A stretch of 64,000 nt of DNA from Pseudomonas fluorescens (GTDB lineage: Bacteria; Pseudomonadota; Gammaproteobacteria; Pseudomonadales; Pseudomonadaceae): positions 2,418,001 through 2,482,000 of the forward strand of contig LR782234.1 in the NCBI GenBank assembly GCA_902825215.1, written 5' to 3'. Under the pieces are notes generated by a model, which was not told the DNA's origin, did not search any database, and saw only the letters and a list, made by a program, of their open reading frames with translations. Positions 61,245 through 64,000 of the stretch are shown here, in pieces. How positions within the stretch are numbered: position 1 is the stretch's first letter; every line of letters begins with the position of its first letter. The position numbers and the translations under genes were made by a program.

Positions 61245-62951
61245 ATGTCCTCACCCGCCCTCGTGGCGCGGTTGTGCGTAGCTTTGCTGTGCCTTTCTCC
61301 GCTTCATTTCGCCGTTGCTGCACCCACCCCCGGTGAAACCGACCTTATCCGCGACCGCCAGAATCGCCTGCTCGAAGAGCAGCAGCGCCGCCTCGAAGAA
61401 CTCAAGGATCTGCCCGGTAAGGACATTAAGCCTGCGCAACCGGCAGCGCCCACCGATACCCGTTGTTTCCTGATCAAGGACATCGAACTCAAAGGCGCAG
61501 ACAGCCTGAGCGAGGGCGAAAAGACTCACCTGCTCACGCCATATATCGGCGCATGCCTCGGCGTGCCCCAGCTCAATGAGCTGCTCAAAGTCATCACCGA
61601 TCACTACATCGAGAAGGGCCTGGTCACCAGCCGCGCCTATCTGCCGCAACAGGACCTGTCCAGCGGGCATCTGCAAGTACTGGTGGTCGAAGGTCGGCTC
61701 GAGGGCATGAAGGGCGCCGAGAACAGTCGACTCTCCGATCGCGAACTGGCCATGGCGTTTCCCGGCAAGACCGGCGAGTTGGTCAACCTGCGCGAGATCG
61801 AGCAAATGGTCGATCAGCTCAATCGCCTGCCGTCCAATCAGGCAAAAATGGAGTTGGCCCCCGGGCAGAACGTCGGCGGCAGTGAAGTGCGCGTGACCAA
61901 CAACCCGCAGAAGCCATGGCGCGCCGGTCTGTCGCGCAGCAACGACGGTCAGCGCAGCACCGGCGAACAGCAGTGGGGCACCACGTTCGACTGGGACAGC
62001 CCGCTTGGCCTGGCCGATCAGTTGAGCCTGCGCGGCGGCCACGATGCGATGAGTGACCATCAGCACACCTCCAATAACGCCATGCTCAATTACAACCTGC
62101 CGTGGGGCTGGTGGACGTTCAGCTACACCTACAGCCAGAGCGAATACCGTTCGCAGATCGCCGCCAACGGCTACAACTTCAAGCAGACCGGCGATAGCGA
62201 AAACCATCAGTTGCGCGCCGAGCGGGTGATCCATCGCGACTCGGTCAGCAAGACCTCCCTCAGCGCCGGCCTGTCGTACCTGCGCACCAACAACTTCATT
62301 GAAGACAGCAAGCTCAAGCTGAGCAGCAACCGCATCAGCGAAGCGCAGTTTGGTTTCAACCACGGTCGCCGCGTCGGCAGTGCCTTCGTCAATTTTGACG
62401 CCGGCATGCAGGAAGGCATTGGCGCCTTCGATGCGCAGGGCAGCCACGATCCCGGCCCCGGCGAACCCGAAGCGCGCTACCGCAAATACAGCGCAACCCT
62501 GAGCTACTTGCAGCCGTTCAAGCTGTGGGGCGAGTCGTTCAGCTTCAGCAGCCTGATGACCGGCCAACGCAGCGAAGACGTGCTGTTCAGTTCGCAGCGC
62601 ACCAGCCTCGGCGGATCGTCATCGATCCGTGGCTACAAGGACCAGTCGCTGTCCGGCGACAGCGGTGGCTACTGGCGCAACGACCTGCGCTGGAGCCGTC
62701 CGGTAAACGCTGAGTGGCTGCAGCCAGTGTTTGCCGAATACGGCGCCAGCCTCGGTTACGACCAGGGTGTGATTGCCAATGATCGCTATAACGGCGATCA
62801 GCATGGGCGCATGTCGAGCAACTCGCTGGAGCTGTTCGCCCGCGGCCAGCACGTCGCCGCCAGCGTGACCTTTGCACATTCCCTGGAACGACCGGACGCG
62901 CTACCCGAGCGTGAAGCACCGATCTATTTCCGCCTCGACTTTTTCATCTGA
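61245..62951 (+). CDS. TpsB/CdiB-type two-partner secretion transporter
   Basis: 568 residues, GAGG nine bases before the ATG. Sec signal (VARLCVALLCLSPLHFAVAA), a plug-helix region rich in Glu/Arg (RQNRLLEEQQRRLEELKD), POTRA domains with CFLIKDIELKGADSL and VTSRAYLPQQDLSSGHLQVLVVEGRLEG, then a beta-barrel ending in Phe-Ile with the conserved loop-6 motif SSIRGYKDQSLSGDSGGYW (R-G-Y). It exports the TpsA protein encoded next. The B-before-A order matches E. coli-type CDI loci. Confidence 0.93.
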   Translation: MSSPALVARLCVALLCLSPLHFAVAAPTPGETDLIRDRQNRLLEEQQRRLEELKDLPGKDIKPAQPAAPTDTRCFLIKDIELKGADSLSEGEKTHLLTPYIGACLGVPQLNELLKVITDHYIEKGLVTSRAYLPQQDLSSGHLQVLVVEGRLEGMKGAENSRLSDRELAMAFPGKTGELVNLREIEQMVDQLNRLPSNQAKMELAPGQNVGGSEVRVTNNPQKPWRAGLSRSNDGQRSTGEQQWGTTFDWDSPLGLADQLSLRGGHDAMSDHQHTSNNAMLNYNLPWGWWTFSYTYSQSEYRSQIAANGYNFKQTGDSENHQLRAERVIHRDSVSKTSLSAGLSYLRTNNFIEDSKLKLSSNRISEAQFGFNHGRRVGSAFVNFDAGMQEGIGAFDAQGSHDPGPGEPEARYRKYSATLSYLQPFKLWGESFSFSSLMTGQRSEDVLFSSQRTSLGGSSSIRGYKDQSLSGDSGGYWRNDLRWSRPVNAEWLQPVFAEYGASLGYDQGVIANDRYNGDQHGRMSSNSLELFARGQHVAASVTFAHSLERPDALPEREAPIYFRLDFFI

Positions 62952-62977
62952 TAACGACTTTCTAGAGAACCGCCCAC

Positions 62978-64000
62978 ATGGACGTCCGTCACCCCGTCTC
63001 GCCCGCCGATCAGCCCCGCGCAGCCGTAAACCACCAGGAGACGTTCCTTGGCATGCCCAAGCGCGGCCTGGCCTTTCTGCTGGCGAACGTCATGTTCTGG
63101 CAACCGATATGGGCGCAGGCCGACGGCATCGTGGTTGCCAACCCGAACACCACGCTGGATCGCGCCGGCAACGGTGTGCCGATCATCAACATCGCCACAC
63201 CCAATGCCAGCGGTCTGTCGCACAACCAGTTTCATGACTACAACGTCGGCGCGCAGGGCGTCATCCTCAACAACGGTTCTGCACAAACGTCGAACACGCA
63301 ACTGGGCGGGCACGTCATTGGCAACCCGAACCTGAAGAACAGCGGTTCGGCGCAGGCGATTCTCAACGAAGTCATCAGCGGTAACCCGAGCCAGTTGCGC
63401 GGTTACACCGAGGTGGCGGGGCAGTCGGCGCGGGTGATTGTCGCCAACCCGTACGGCATTACCTGCAATGGCTGCGGTTTTATCAACGCACCACGGGTGA
63501 CGCTGACCACTGGTAAACCGGTGCTCGAAAACGGCCGGCTGGACCGGTTCCAGGTCGATCAAGGCACGGTAGCGATTGAAGGCGCGGGCATTAACGCGAG
63601 CAACGTCGATCGCTTCGAGATCATCACCCGCAGCGCGAAAATCAACGCACAGATTCAGGCGCAGAACCTGGCGATTGTTGCCGGTCGCAACGACGTTAAC
63701 GCCGACAGCCTGAATGCCACCGCGCGCGCCGATGACGGCAGCGCCAAACCGCAGCTGGCGATCGACTCCTCGGCACTCGGTGGGATGTATGCCGGGGCGA
63801 TCAAACTGGTCGGCACCGAAGCCGGGGTCGGGGTGAAACTCGACGGCAAGCTGATCGCCAGCGGCGGTGATATCCAGCTCGATGCCAACGGCCAGTTGAG
63901 CCTGGCCGACACCTCGGCCACCGGCGCGGTCAACGTCAAAGCCGCCAGCCTTGACGCAAAAAGTCCGATCTACGCCGGCACCGCGCTGAACGTGCAAACC
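62978..64000 (+). CDS. TpsA exoprotein (filamentous haemagglutinin/CdiA-like), 5' part
   Basis: 341 codons are visible and the frame is still open at the window end, so only the start is here. An extended signal peptide region (PKRGLAFLLANVMFWQPIWAQA) precedes the two-partner secretion domain: ANPNTTLDRAGNGVPIINIATPNASGLSHNQFHDYNVG, ANPYGITCNGCGFINAPRVTLTTGKP (the NPxGI and CxxC signature), then beta-helix repeats starting with AIEGAGINASNVDRFEIITRSA. These proteins are very large, with toxin or adhesin activity at the far C-terminus and, in CDI systems, an immunity gene after it. Those parts lie outside the window. Confidence 0.93.
   Translation, partial: MDVRHPVSPADQPRAAVNHQETFLGMPKRGLAFLLANVMFWQPIWAQADGIVVANPNTTLDRAGNGVPIINIATPNASGLSHNQFHDYNVGAQGVILNNGSAQTSNTQLGGHVIGNPNLKNSGSAQAILNEVISGNPSQLRGYTEVAGQSARVIVANPYGITCNGCGFINAPRVTLTTGKPVLENGRLDRFQVDQGTVAIEGAGINASNVDRFEIITRSAKINAQIQAQNLAIVAGRNDVNADSLNATARADDGSAKPQLAIDSSALGGMYAGAIKLVGTEAGVGVKLDGKLIASGGDIQLDANGQLSLADTSATGAVNVKAASLDAKSPIYAGTALNVQT

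Noticed and set aside
61251..62567. Minus-strand frame of 438 codons opposite the TpsB gene
   Set aside because: Shadow of the TpsB reading frame, which has signal peptide, POTRA and barrel features.
1..64000. CRISPR arrays, tRNA or rRNA genes, integrase or att sites
   Set aside because: No regularly spaced direct repeats, cloverleaf sequences or rRNA blocks were noticed, and no integrase gene; the left island edges therefore cannot be fixed.

Overview
The window reads as chromosomal DNA of a fluorescent Pseudomonas, most likely of the P. fluorescens group. The reasons are the high-GC, third-position-GC-rich coding style over most of its length, Pseudomonas-typical small families (DUF1652, DUF2789, DUF3087), a P. 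aeruginosa-like sha antiporter operon, and dispersed REP palindromes of the 'gggagcgagcctgctcgcg' type between many genes. No rRNA, tRNA or CRISPR array was seen.

Left part (1-6.3 kb): visibly lower in GC and accessory in character. It holds a tandem array of DUF2931-type lipoproteins (the first cut by the window edge), two adjacent genes with HEPN-like RN-x3-H motifs (the second broken by a frameshift), a 472-residue protein with an unusual metallo-beta-lactamase domain, a GNAT acetyltransferase and a small Cys-rich protein. This resembles an immunity/defence-type island, but that function is inferred.

Core part I (6.4-24.5 kb): AlkC/AlkD-like DNA alkylation repair protein coupled to a GST, a large lipoprotein, an RpiR regulator, a DksA paralogue with an incomplete zinc finger, an MCP with a C-terminal sensor region, several small conserved genes, an orphan betaine-type binding protein, and the six-gene sha (Mrp/Pha) Na+/H+ antiporter operon. 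An IS110-family element sits inside a REP palindrome just downstream of that operon.

Middle part (24.7-48.8 kb): a divergent EamA exporter/XRE-cupin regulator pair with repeated operator-like motifs, an FAD-dependent oxidoreductase, a divergent pair of polyprenyl synthetase and class I terpene synthase (a minimal terpenoid locus), ppnN, a thioredoxin-reductase-like flavoprotein with a divergent Rrf2 regulator, a run of small housekeeping and hypothetical genes, a glucarate module (LysR, MFS permease, glucarate dehydratase), a YdiJ-type D-2-hydroxyglutarate dehydrogenase with its LysR, and a split pqiA pair.

Right part (48.9-64 kb): a pair of about 560-bp inverted repeats encloses a 3.8-kb module (succinate-semialdehyde dehydrogenase, PtrR-like LysR, cysteine hydrolase, HxlR). 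Next come a GST and a five-gene same-strand cluster (FAD monooxygenase, RidA, DUF1028, M20 deacylase, NCS1 permease) that looks like a catabolic route for an unidentified nitrogenous compound. An alpha/beta hydrolase and a two-partner secretion locus (TpsB, then a TpsA/CdiA-like exoprotein running off the window end) close the window.

Start codons were chosen by ribosome-binding-site spacing and protein-family length, and often differ from the longest open frame. All family assignments come from motif recognition by eye; no database search was run.
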